From assembly GCA_937952085.1 (NCBI GenBank), contig CALFYQ010000226.1, positions 1 to 14,441 on the forward strand: a stretch of 14,441 nucleotides of DNA, in the 5' to 3' direction. Position 1 is the first letter of the stretch. The number at the start of each line of letters is the position of its first letter. The notes beneath the pieces are model-generated. The model worked only from the letters and a program-made list of their open reading frames with translations. It had not been told where the DNA came from and made no database searches. Positions 8,258 to 14,160 of the stretch are shown one piece after another. The translations under genes and the position numbers were made by a program. Origin of the DNA: an uncultured Paracoccaceae bacterium. Lineage in GTDB: Bacteria > Pseudomonadota > Alphaproteobacteria > Rhodobacterales > Rhodobacteraceae.

Positions 8258-8286
8258 TTTATGGCTTCGAGGCGGCGCCGCGGCAA
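8258..8286 (-). promoter_or_regulatory. Putative sigma70-type promoter for gltX
   Basis: On the - strand, TTGCCG (8286-8281; 4 of 6) and CATAAA (8263-8258; 4 of 6) have an ideal 17-base spacer. Transcription would begin about 30-40 bases before the gltX start. The -10 box and most of the spacer lie between 7-bp inverted arms CGGCGCC (8251-8257) and GGCGCCG (8274-8280), which could form an operator or hairpin. Support is box matches and position only. No matching comEC promoter is evident on the + strand. Confidence 0.4.
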
Positions 8287-8310
8287 GGCGCGCGACCTTG
8301 GGGGGGCGGG

Positions 8311-10407
8311 ATGGGGCGGCTGGGCGCGCTCTGGCGCGCGGAGGCGCCGGCCTTCCCGCTCTGGGCGCCGGTCTTTCTCGGCCTCGGAATCCAGCTCTGG
8401 TTCATGGCGCCCGTCGAGCCGGCGCCGGTCGCGCATCTCGCGCTCGTCGCCGGCTTCGGCGCGGCGGCCCTGGCCTTTCGCCGCGCCGTCGGGCGGCGGC
8501 CGCTTCTCTGGGCGGCGCTCGGCCTCGTCGTCCTCGGCGTCTCCGTCGCCGGGCTCCGGGCGCGGATCGTCGCCGCGCCGGTTCTGGCGGCGAGCGTGGA
8601 CGCGACGGTGGAGGGCGTGATCCGCGAGATCTCGCAAACCGCGTCCGGCCGGCCGCGCGTTCTTCTCGACGACGTCTTTCTCTTCGGCTCCGGGCCGGGC
8701 GAGACGCCGGCCCGCGTGCGCGTGGCGCTCCGCAAGGCGGCCGATCTCGAAGGGTTGGCGCCGGGAATGCGCGTCTCGATCTTCGCCCGGCTCGGGCCGC
8801 CGGCGGGGCCGGTGGAGCCGGGCGGGTTCGATTTCCGCCGCATGGCCTGGTTCGACGGGCTCGGCGCGGTCGGCTTCGCGCGGAGCGCGCCGGCGGCGCT
8901 GGAGGCCGGCGCCGCCGGGCCCTGGCGCCGCGCCGCGCTGGCGCTCGCCGCGCTGCGGGTGCGGATCGCCGAAGGATTCCGGGCCGCCCTGCCGGGGGAG
9001 CGCGGCGCCTTCGCGGCGGCGGTGACGGTCGGCGAGCGCTACGGCGTGCCGAAGGAGGCGAACGAGGCGCTGAGGGCCGCCAACCTCGCGCACCTTCTGG
9101 CGATCTCGGGCCTCCACATGGGCCTCGTCACCGGCCTCGTCTTCAGCGCGGCGCGGCTGCTCCTCGCCGCCATCCCCTGGACGGCGGCGCATTGGCGGAC
9201 GAAGCGGATCGCGGCGATCGTCGCCCTCGTCGCGGCGACGGGCTACCTCTTCCTCTCCGGCGCCGAAGTGGCCACGCAGCGAAGCTGGATCATGGTCGCC
9301 GTCGCGCTCACGGCGGTGCTGCTGGACCGGCCGGCGATCACCCTCCGCGCCCTCGCCGCGGCGGCGGCGCTGATCCTGCTGGTCGCGCCCGAAAGCCTCC
9401 TCTCGGTCGGCTTCCAGATGTCCTTCGCGGCGACGGCGGCGATCGTCGCCGGGTTCGAGAAGGCGCGGGGCGCGCGCTTGGCCGAGCGGGCGGAACGGGC
9501 CGGTCGGGCGCGGCCGGTGATCCTCTGGCTCGCCGCGCTGGCGGCGACGAGCCTTCTCGCGGGGCTCGCCACGGCGCCCTATTCGGCGTTCCACTTCAAC
9601 CGGATGGCCAATTACGGGCTGATCGCCAACCTCGCCGCGGTGCCGGCGATGGGGTTCTGGGTCGCGCCCTTCGGGCTTCTCGCCGCGCTCCTTGCGCCGT
9701 TCGGGCTCGAAGGCTGGGCGGTGGAGGCGATGGGGGCGGGGATCGGCGCGATCCTTCGCGTCGCGCGCTTCGTCGCCGGGCTCGACGGGGCGACGAGCGC
9801 GGTCGCCGCGGCGCCGCCGGCCGCGCTCTGGCTCGTCACCTTCGGCGGGCTCTGCCTCTGCCTCGGCCGGGCGCTCCTGCCGCCCGTCGGGGCCCTCCTC
9901 GCCGCGCTCGGCGTCGCGCTCTTCCTCGCCGGCGCGCACCGGCCGGCGCTCCTCGTCGCGCCAGACGCGAAGCTTCTCGGCGCGCTGGGGACGGAGGGCC
10001 GGGCGCTCGACCGGAGGAGCGGCGAGGGCTTCGCCGCCCGCTCCTGGCTCCAAAGTGACGGCGACGAGGCGGACCAGAAGGAGGCCGCCGCCCGGCCGGG
10101 CCTCGAACGCGGGCCGCTCGGCCCCGTGGCCCCGCTCGCGAACGGCTGGCGCGTCGCCGTGGTGACGGAGGAACGGCCCTGCGCCGCCGAGCTCGCCGCG
10201 CTCTGTGATGAACGAACGCTCGTTCTCACCTTGCGTAATTTCGATGCCGGAGGCGGCGCTTGCCGCCATCTCTCCGGCCCGGCGCTCCGCGCCGCCGGCG
10301 CGCTGGCCATCGACCCGTCCGGCGCCGGGCTCCGCGTCACCACCGCCGCGGAGGCGGCGGGGGACCGGTTCTGGACCCGCGCGGGCGGCGATGCGGGCGA
10401 GGACTAG
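8311..10407 (+). CDS. comEC: ComEC/Rec2-family DNA-uptake channel protein
   Basis: Polytopic inner-membrane protein proposed to carry single-stranded DNA into the cytoplasm during natural transformation. From the ATG at 8311 it has 698 residues. The N-terminal membrane segments (APVFLGLGIQLWF and on) enclose an OB-fold-like soluble region (DUF4131 type, with ARVRVALRK). The Competence domain follows, with the hallmark ISGLH at 265-269 and many membrane helices to about residue 560. The last 150 residues are soluble and lack the HxHxDH metal motif of Bacillus-type ComEC, which is usual for alphaproteobacterial members. The ATG has a G-rich Shine-Dalgarno-like run just upstream. A TTG in frame at 8227 would add 28 non-hydrophobic residues and is less likely. 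The gene diverges from gltX, and its stop overlaps that of the convergent hydrolase. Confidence 0.93.
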   Translation: MGRLGALWRAEAPAFPLWAPVFLGLGIQLWFMAPVEPAPVAHLALVAGFGAAALAFRRAVGRRPLLWAALGLVVLGVSVAGLRARIVAAPVLAASVDATVEGVIREISQTASGRPRVLLDDVFLFGSGPGETPARVRVALRKAADLEGLAPGMRVSIFARLGPPAGPVEPGGFDFRRMAWFDGLGAVGFARSAPAALEAGAAGPWRRAALALAALRVRIAEGFRAALPGERGAFAAAVTVGERYGVPKEANEALRAANLAHLLAISGLHMGLVTGLVFSAARLLLAAIPWTAAHWRTKRIAAIVALVAATGYLFLSGAEVATQRSWIMVAVALTAVLLDRPAITLRALAAAAALILLVAPESLLSVGFQMSFAATAAIVAGFEKARGARLAERAERAGRARPVILWLAALAATSLLAGLATAPYSAFHFNRMANYGLIANLAAVPAMGFWVAPFGLLAALLAPFGLEGWAVEAMGAGIGAILRVARFVAGLDGATSAVAAAPPAALWLVTFGGLCLCLGRALLPPVGALLAALGVALFLAGAHRPALLVAPDAKLLGALGTEGRALDRRSGEGFAARSWLQSDGDEADQKEAAARPGLERGPLGPVAPLANGWRVAVVTEERPCAAELAALCDERTLVLTLRNFDAGGGACRHLSGPALRAAGALAIDPSGAGLRVTTAAEAAGDRFWTRAGGDAGED

Positions 10408-11255
10408 CCCTCTCGGCCGCGCTCCGCCCGCTCGAAGAACGCCGCCAGCCGCGCCGCCACCGCTTCGGGGTCATCGACCGGGGAGAGATGGCCGGCGCCG
10501 GCGATCTCCGCCAGTTCGGCCTCGGGCTGGAGCTTCGCCAGCTCCGCAAGGATCGCCTTGGCGGAGCCCTGCGTGCGGGAGCCCTGCATCAGCATCACCG
10601 GGCAGGCGATGGCGGCGAGCGCCTCGCGGGTGATCTGGCCCTTCGGCCAGGCGCCGACCATGTCGAAATCGTCCGCCAGGAAGGAGAGCGAGCGGGCGAT
10701 CGAATCCTGCGCCGCCTTCGGCATCCGGCCGAACTGCCCGGGCTGGCCCCAGGCCTCCATGAAATCCCGCGCGCCGTCGTGGAAGCGGCCCTCGCGGCAG
10801 GCTTCGTAGACCGGCGCCATCACGCGGGCGTTCTCCTCCACCTCGGCCCCGCCCTCTTCGGCGAGGAGGTGGAAATAGACCGGCTCGATCAGCGTCAGCG
10901 AGCGGGCGAGGTCGGGGCGCTTCGCCGCGACCCGGCCCATCACCGCGCCGCCGAGCGAGAGGCCGACGAGATGCGCCGGCCCGCCGCCCGCGAGCGCCGC
11001 CACGCCCTCGACAAAGCCGACCGCCTCATGCTGGAGCGAGATCGAACGGTCCCCGCGGCCGGACTTGCCGTGGCCGGGCATGTCCACCGAAATGCAGCGC
11101 CAACGGCCGGCGAGCCGGCACATCACGCCCTTCCAGAGCCCGGCGAAGGCGAGCGAGCAATGCGCGAAGAGCGCGCGCGGCGCCTCCTCCGGGCCCCATT
11201 CCAGCACGCCGACGGGAACGCCGCCGACCTCCACCGCGCGGTAGACGGGCTCCAT
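10404..11255 (-). CDS. Alpha/beta-fold hydrolase
   Basis: 283-residue cytosolic alpha/beta hydrolase of unknown substrate. The nucleophile elbow is GLSLG (98-102, Ser100), the oxyanion region is around AHCSLAFAG (31-39), the DMPGHGKS stretch (58-65) is typical of the fold, and catalytic His256 lies in GAGHLSP. The usual acid position after strand 7 reads GSRT (225-228), with Thr where Asp is normal. Glu124 after strand 6 (LIEPV) is a candidate replacement acid; similar relatives are known to me with LVEP and GERSP at these places, so this may be a subfamily trait. The ATG shares one base with the stop of the upstream isomerase gene (TGATG on the - strand), so the two are translationally coupled and may share a catabolic or detoxifying role. 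Its TAG overlaps the comEC TAG within a palindromic CTAG. Confidence 0.88.
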   Translation of the reverse strand: MEPVYRAVEVGGVPVGVLEWGPEEAPRALFAHCSLAFAGLWKGVMCRLAGRWRCISVDMPGHGKSGRGDRSISLQHEAVGFVEGVAALAGGGPAHLVGLSLGGAVMGRVAAKRPDLARSLTLIEPVYFHLLAEEGGAEVEENARVMAPVYEACREGRFHDGARDFMEAWGQPGQFGRMPKAAQDSIARSLSFLADDFDMVGAWPKGQITREALAAIACPVMLMQGSRTQGSAKAILAELAKLQPEAELAEIAGAGHLSPVDDPEAVAARLAAFFERAERGREG

Positions 11256-11851
11256 CAGATCTTCCCCGCGAGATGGTCGTCGAGATGGTCGAGCCGGTCC
11301 TGGCCCCAGAACTTCTGGCCCGTCTCGGCGACGATGTAGAAGGGCGCGCCGAAGACGCCTCGTTCGATCGCCTCGTCGGTCAGCGGGCCGATCCGGGCCG
11401 CCGCGGCCTCATGGTCGAGCGCGGCCGGGTCGAAGCCGGCGGCGCGAAGGCAGAGCTCCACCACCTCGGGGTCGGCGATGTTCTTCTCCTCGGCCCAGCA
11501 GGCGGCGAGGAGGCGGCGCGAGAGGAGGCCCACATCGCCGCCGCCGGCCGCATCGGCGGCGAGAATCGCCGAGACGGCGCGGGTCGGGTCGGTCGGCCAG
11601 TGTTTCGGGTGAAGCGTGATCGGCAGGCCCGCGCGCTTCGCGAGGCGCGGCAGTTCCTGAAGCCGATATTCCTGCCGCGACCAGTGCCGCTTGCCGACCG
11701 GCAGGCCGCCGGCCTCCGACATCGCCCGGCCGAGATCGATGGCCTTCCAGGCGATGGTCGCGCCGTGGCGCGCGGCGATCCGTTCGAGCCCGTCGCCGGC
11801 GAGATAGGCGAAGGGGGAGAGCGGGGTGAAATAGTAGTCGATATGCGGCAT
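11255..11851 (-). CDS. 2-hydroxychromene-2-carboxylate isomerase-like (DsbA/GST-kappa fold) protein
   Basis: 198-residue member of the thioredoxin-fold DsbA/GST-kappa superfamily. Characterised relatives (NahD) isomerise 2-hydroxychromene-2-carboxylate in naphthalene breakdown using glutathione. Many homologues have other or unknown roles. The N-terminal strand YYFTPLSPFAYLAG places Ser12 where thiol oxidoreductases have their first active-site Cys, as in the isomerase class. The alpha-helical insert contains W/Y-rich GKRHWSRQEYR. Near the C-terminus, GVFGAPFYIV carries the cis-Pro, followed by FWGQDRLDHL, a typical family ending. The start is the ATG at 11849-11851, with GGAGG 5 bases upstream. 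An in-frame ATG 18 codons earlier has no such site. It is coupled to the alpha/beta hydrolase downstream. No ring-cleavage or other aromatic-degradation genes are nearby, so an aromatic pathway role is unproven. Confidence 0.87.
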   Translation of the reverse strand: MPHIDYYFTPLSPFAYLAGDGLERIAARHGATIAWKAIDLGRAMSEAGGLPVGKRHWSRQEYRLQELPRLAKRAGLPITLHPKHWPTDPTRAVSAILAADAAGGGDVGLLSRRLLAACWAEEKNIADPEVVELCLRAAGFDPAALDHEAAAARIGPLTDEAIERGVFGAPFYIVAETGQKFWGQDRLDHLDDHLAGKI

Positions 11852-11893
11852 CGGAGCCTCCGGTCTGCGGCGGAGAGCCTTCCGGCAGGGCGG

Positions 11894-11933
11894 CGGGCTT
11901 TGCAAGCCCGCGCGGCGCCGTTATAGGCGCCGG
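11894..11933. repeat. Two tandem hairpins overlying the prs promoter
   Basis: The first is GCGGGCTT (11894-11901), loop TGC, AAGCCCGC (11905-11912): a perfect 8-bp stem. The second is CGGCGCC (11914-11920), loop GTTATA, GGCGCCG (11927-11933): a perfect 7-bp stem. The putative -35 box straddles the first loop and the -10 box lies across the second. They could be operators or chance in GC-rich DNA. Neither has a T-run, so they are not intrinsic terminators. Confidence 0.5.
11901..11928 (+). promoter_or_regulatory. Putative sigma70-type promoter for prs
   Basis: TTGCAA (11901-11906; 4 of 6) and TATAGG (11923-11928; 4 of 6) are separated by 16 bases, giving a start near 11935 and a leader of about 26 bases. 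It lies in the 109-base gap between the divergent isomerase gene and prs, the right place for the first gene of a prs-SMR transcript. Support is box similarity only. Confidence 0.4.
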
Positions 11934-11960
11934 CAGCGGGCCTGAGGCGAGGGACGGGAC

Positions 11961-12977
11961 ATGAAAGCCGAGACTGGCATCCGGATCCTCTCCGGCAATT
12001 CCAACCGGAAGTTCGCCGAAGCCGTGGCGCGCCGCATCTCGGTCTATCGCGGCGAGCCGGTGCGGCTGGCCGATGCGCGGGTCGAGCGGTTCAACGACGG
12101 CGAGATCTTTGTCGAGATCTTCGACAACGTGCGGAACGAGGAAGTCTTCCTCATCCAGTCGACCTCGCGGCCGGCGAACGACAACCTGATGGAACTCCTG
12201 ATCATGACGGATGCGCTCCGCCGCGCCTCGGCGCGCCGGATCACCGCCGTCATGCCCTATTTCGGCTATGCGCGGCAGGACCGGAAGACCGCGGCGCGCA
12301 CCCCGATCAGCGCGAAGCTGACCGCGAACCTCCTCACCGAGGCGGGGGTCGACCGGGTCCTGACGATGGATCTCCATGCCGGGCAGATCCAGGGCTTCTT
12401 CGACATTCCGGTGGACAACCTCTACGCCGCGCCGGTCTTCGCGCTCGATGTGAAGCACCATTTCGGCGACCTGTCGGATGTCGTCGTCGTCTCCCCCGAT
12501 GTCGGCGGCGTCGGCCGGGCGCGGGAGCTGGCGAAGCGGATCGGCGTCGGCCTCGCCATCGTCGACAAGCGCCGCGCCGGGGCGGGCGAGATCGAATCGA
12601 TGACCGTGATCGGCGAGGTTGCCGACAAGCGCGCGATCATCGTGGACGACATCTGCGACACCGCCGGCACGCTGGTGAAGGCGGCGGAGCTTCTGAAATC
12701 CGAGGGCGCGAAGGAAGTTCATGCCTACATCACCCACGGCGTCCTCTCCCACCCGGCGGTGGAGCGGATCGAGGGCTCGGTGATGAGCTCGCTCGTCATC
12801 ACCGATTCGATCGAGGCGACGGACGCGGTGAAGGCGGCGAAGAACATCCGCGCCGTCTCGGTCGCGCCGCTCTTCGCGCAGGCGATGCTGAACGTCGCGG
12901 CTGGCAACTCGGTCTCCTCGCTCTTCCGCGAGGACATGCTCGCGCCGATCTACGAGGCCTTCTACCGGGTCGAATGA
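11961..12977 (+). CDS. prs: Ribose-phosphate pyrophosphokinase (PRPP synthetase)
   Basis: Makes 5-phosphoribosyl-1-pyrophosphate from ribose 5-phosphate and ATP, feeding purine, pyrimidine, histidine, tryptophan and NAD synthesis. The 338-residue product has the class I features: the N-terminal SGNSNRKFAEAVA, the FNDGE motif (44-48), the catalytic PYFGYARQDRK flexible-loop region (about 99-109), DLHAGQIQGFFD, the VSPDVGGVGRAR pyrophosphate-binding region, and the PRPP-binding VDDICDTAGT at 228-237. It is slightly longer than the roughly 315 residues of the E. coli enzyme, with no sign of fusion. The start is the ATG after a purine-rich GAGGCGAGGGACGGG stretch. The next gene, an SMR transporter, begins 7 bases after the stop, so the two probably form one transcript. 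Confidence 0.97.
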   Translation: MKAETGIRILSGNSNRKFAEAVARRISVYRGEPVRLADARVERFNDGEIFVEIFDNVRNEEVFLIQSTSRPANDNLMELLIMTDALRRASARRITAVMPYFGYARQDRKTAARTPISAKLTANLLTEAGVDRVLTMDLHAGQIQGFFDIPVDNLYAAPVFALDVKHHFGDLSDVVVVSPDVGGVGRARELAKRIGVGLAIVDKRRAGAGEIESMTVIGEVADKRAIIVDDICDTAGTLVKAAELLKSEGAKEVHAYITHGVLSHPAVERIEGSVMSSLVITDSIEATDAVKAAKNIRAVSVAPLFAQAMLNVAAGNSVSSLFREDMLAPIYEAFYRVE

Positions 12978-12984
12978 GGCGGCG

Positions 12985-13305
12985 ATGGCTTGGCTCCTGC
13001 TCCTCCTGGCCGCGGTCTTCGAAATCGCCTTCGCGCTCTCGATGAAGGCCTCGGACGGGTTCACGAAGCTGGCGCCGACCGCGATCACCGTCGTCTCAAT
13101 CGTCGGCGGGCTCTGGTTCCTCGGCCTCGCGATGAAGACGCTGCCGGTCAGCGTCGCCTACCCGGTCTGGGTCGGGCTCGGCGCGCTCGGCGCGGTGGGG
13201 CTCGGCGTGCTCCTCTTCGACGAGCCGATGACGCCGCTGAAGCTCCTCAGCGTCATCGCGATCGCCGCCGGGGTGGCCGGGCTGAAGATCGCCTCGGGCG
13301 CCTGA
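12985..13305 (+). CDS. Small multidrug resistance (SMR) family transporter
   Basis: 106-residue inner-membrane protein with four predicted membrane helices, the size of SMR proton antiporters that act as dimers. The essential membrane Glu is E13 (in AAVFEIAFALSMK), and the third-helix signature AYPVWVGLGALG contains Tyr59 and Trp62. DEPMTPLKLL follows, then a last helix ending GLKIASG. MKTLPVSVAYPVW resembles the SugE/Gdx (guanidinium exporter) subgroup, but positions 10, 16 and 42 (Ala, Phe, Gly) do not match the Gdx residues I recall. The substrate is therefore unresolved between guanidinium-like ions and quaternary cations. It starts 7 bases after prs and probably relies on the prs promoter. 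A MerR-type regulator follows 74 bases later. Confidence 0.9.
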   Translation: MAWLLLLLAAVFEIAFALSMKASDGFTKLAPTAITVVSIVGGLWFLGLAMKTLPVSVAYPVWVGLGALGAVGLGVLLFDEPMTPLKLLSVIAIAAGVAGLKIASGA

Positions 13306-13379
13306 CGGGCGGCCCAAGGGGCCTTCCCTCCGCCGCCGGCTACCGCCAATATACAACCGATGCGCGTGTGGAGGGCGTG
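13306..13379 (+). promoter_or_regulatory. SMR-merR intergenic gap with weak terminator and promoter candidates
   Basis: A 5-bp hairpin GGCCC-AAG-GGGCC (13311-13323) followed by only TT could weakly end the prs-SMR transcript. The one AT-rich patch contains TATACA (13350-13355; 4 of 6 to a -10 box). The best -35 candidate, TTCCCT (13324-13329), is poor but lies 20 bases away, the stretched spacing used by MerR-controlled promoters. GGAGGG at 13370-13375 is the ribosome binding site for the regulator gene. The promoter assignment is speculative. Confidence 0.25.
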
Positions 13380-13793
13380 ATGCATATGATCGGCGAGGCC
13401 GCGCGCAGAAGCGGCGTGAACCCCGAAACCATCCGCTGGCTGGAGAAGGAGGGGGCGATTCCCCGCCCGCCGCGCGGCGCGGCCGGCCGCCGGCTCTATG
13501 GCGAGGGAGATGTGGCGCGGCTCCGCTTCCTCCGCCGGTTGCGCGAGCTCGGGTTGCCGATGGCGGAGGTGCTGGCGCTTCTCGACCTTCGCGCGGCGGC
13601 GACGCCGGCGGAGGAGGCCGCCGCGGTCGCCGCACGCGCCAAGGCCGCGGTGCGGAGCCGGCTGGCCGATCTCCTCGCGCTCAACGTCGCGCTCGACCGC
13701 TTCCTCGACGATTGCGCCGAGGGCGGCGCCGGCTGCCCGATGCTGGAGCCGCTCTTCGAGGAGCCCTCGCCGGCTTCGGAGGAGGCGGAGTAG
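13380..13793 (+). CDS. MerR-family transcriptional regulator with two C-terminal cysteines
   Basis: 137-residue DNA-binding regulator. The winged-helix N-terminus is clear: IGEAARRSGVNPETIRWLEKEG (4-25) is the helix-turn-helix, with RWLE in place of the usual RYYE, followed by the wing GRRLYGEGDVARLRFLRRLRELG (36-58). A long dimerisation helix covers about 76-110. After it comes a short loop with Cys112 and Cys119 in CAEGGAGCPMLEPL. MerR-family metal sensors place their effector cysteines here, and the CueR copper sensor has C112 and C120 followed by P. There is no Cys near residue 77-82, where MerR and ZntR have a third ligand. The loop is one residue shorter than in CueR. The start is the ATG preceded by GGAGGG at good spacing. 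The target is unknown; the adjacent SMR gene or its own promoter are candidates. Confidence 0.9.
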   Translation: MHMIGEAARRSGVNPETIRWLEKEGAIPRPPRGAAGRRLYGEGDVARLRFLRRLRELGLPMAEVLALLDLRAAATPAEEAAAVAARAKAAVRSRLADLLALNVALDRFLDDCAEGGAGCPMLEPLFEEPSPASEEAE

Positions 13794-13893
13794 GCGGGCG
13801 GGTTGCTTGTCGCCCGGCGACCCTTCGCGACGCGGCCAATGGCCGGCCAACCGCCATCTTTCCCGAACCAAGCGCAGCCGAATGGCGCGCGAA

Positions 13894-13949
13894 GGGCCGC
13901 GCCCGCCCGCGGGGAGGGGCGGGCGCGGCCCGTGCTGGCCACACGGGCC
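13894..13949. repeat. Overlapping, mutually exclusive hairpins
   Basis: Hairpin A has a perfect 15-bp stem: GGGCCGCGCCCGCCC (13894-13908) pairs with its complement at 13917-13931 across an 8-base loop. Hairpin B has a perfect 8-bp stem, GGCCCGTG (13927-13934) with CACGGGCC (13942-13949), across a 7-base loop. Bases 13927-13931 belong to both, so only one can form fully. No U-tract follows on either strand. It may act as a factor-assisted transcription end for the MerR gene or as a switch. All that is seen is the pairing. Confidence 0.65.
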
Positions 13950-14056
13950 GGGATAGACGGACAAGCGCGCGTCCAATCGAGGCCGCGCCGACCGAGGCGA
14001 ACGCGCGACCGCTCAATCTCGCCGGAAGTCGAGCTGCGCCTCAAACTGCGGGATCG

Positions 14057-14085
14057 TTGTGAAACGGCCGCTTCCACGCTATATT
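14057..14085 (+). promoter_or_regulatory. Sigma70-type promoter upstream of rsfS
   Basis: TTGTGA (14057-14062; 4 of 6) and TATATT (14080-14085; 5 of 6) lie 17 bases apart, the best promoter match in the window and in one of its few AT-rich patches. The transcript should begin near 14092, leaving a leader of roughly 50-60 bases before rsfS. Confidence 0.65.
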
Positions 14086-14130
14086 CAACGTGCGCCAAAG
14101 GGGCGCGAGAAGGGAAGGACAACGTTCCGT

Positions 14131-14160
14131 ATGAACGGATGGACCCGGGTTCCATGCTGA
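14131..14160 (+). CDS. Possible 9-residue leader peptide overlapping the rsfS start
   Basis: ATG at 14131 opens a short frame, MNGWTRVPC, ending in TGA at 14158-14160. The only strong Shine-Dalgarno-like run here (AAGGGAAGGA, 14110-14119) lies about 11 bases before this ATG, and too far from either rsfS ATG (14139, 14154). The frame ends just past the ATG at 14154, overlapping it by 7 bases, as expected for translational coupling. It may equally be a chance frame. Confidence 0.3.
   Translation: MNGWTRVPC

Larger units (their letters stand above)
13794..14130. other. Intergenic region upstream of rsfS
   Basis: About 340 bases with no convincing gene. Frames open on both strands are low-complexity Arg/Ala/Pro translations typical of GC-rich non-coding DNA. 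It contains, in order, a FseI-type palindrome TGGCCGGCCA (13840-13849), two competing hairpins (13894-13949), a sigma70-like promoter (14057-14085), a small GCGCC/GGCGC hairpin (14092-14106) at the predicted 5' end of the rsfS transcript, and a purine-rich ribosome-binding-like AAGGGAAGGA. I see no tRNA-like cloverleaf or known riboswitch pattern. Confidence 0.6.

Noticed and set aside
8227..8310. TTG-initiated 28-codon N-terminal extension of comEC
   Set aside because: It lacks hydrophobic or family-like sequence and overlaps the likely gltX promoter. The ATG at 8311 has a better upstream G-rich run and matches usual ComEC N-termini.
6642..10058. 1138-codon + strand frame running opposite gltX and then through comEC in another frame
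   Set aside because: Low-complexity Arg/Gly/Ala sequence crossing two well-supported genes; a codon-bias shadow.
7867..10269. 800-codon - strand frame opposite comEC
   Set aside because: Highly charged Arg/Glu/Pro repeats with no recognisable fold, and comEC carries the real hallmarks (ISGLH, membrane helices).
12978..12984. Guanidine riboswitch ahead of the SMR gene
   Set aside because: Only 7 bases separate it from prs, so there is no room for a riboswitch, and none is recognisable upstream of prs.
11409..13088. 559-codon - strand frame opposite prs
   Set aside because: Shadow of prs, which has complete PRPP synthetase motifs on the + strand.
13840..13849. Palindrome TGGCCGGCCA as an operator
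   Set aside because: Short GGCC palindromes are expected often in DNA this GC-rich, and it is not placed over any promoter I can see.
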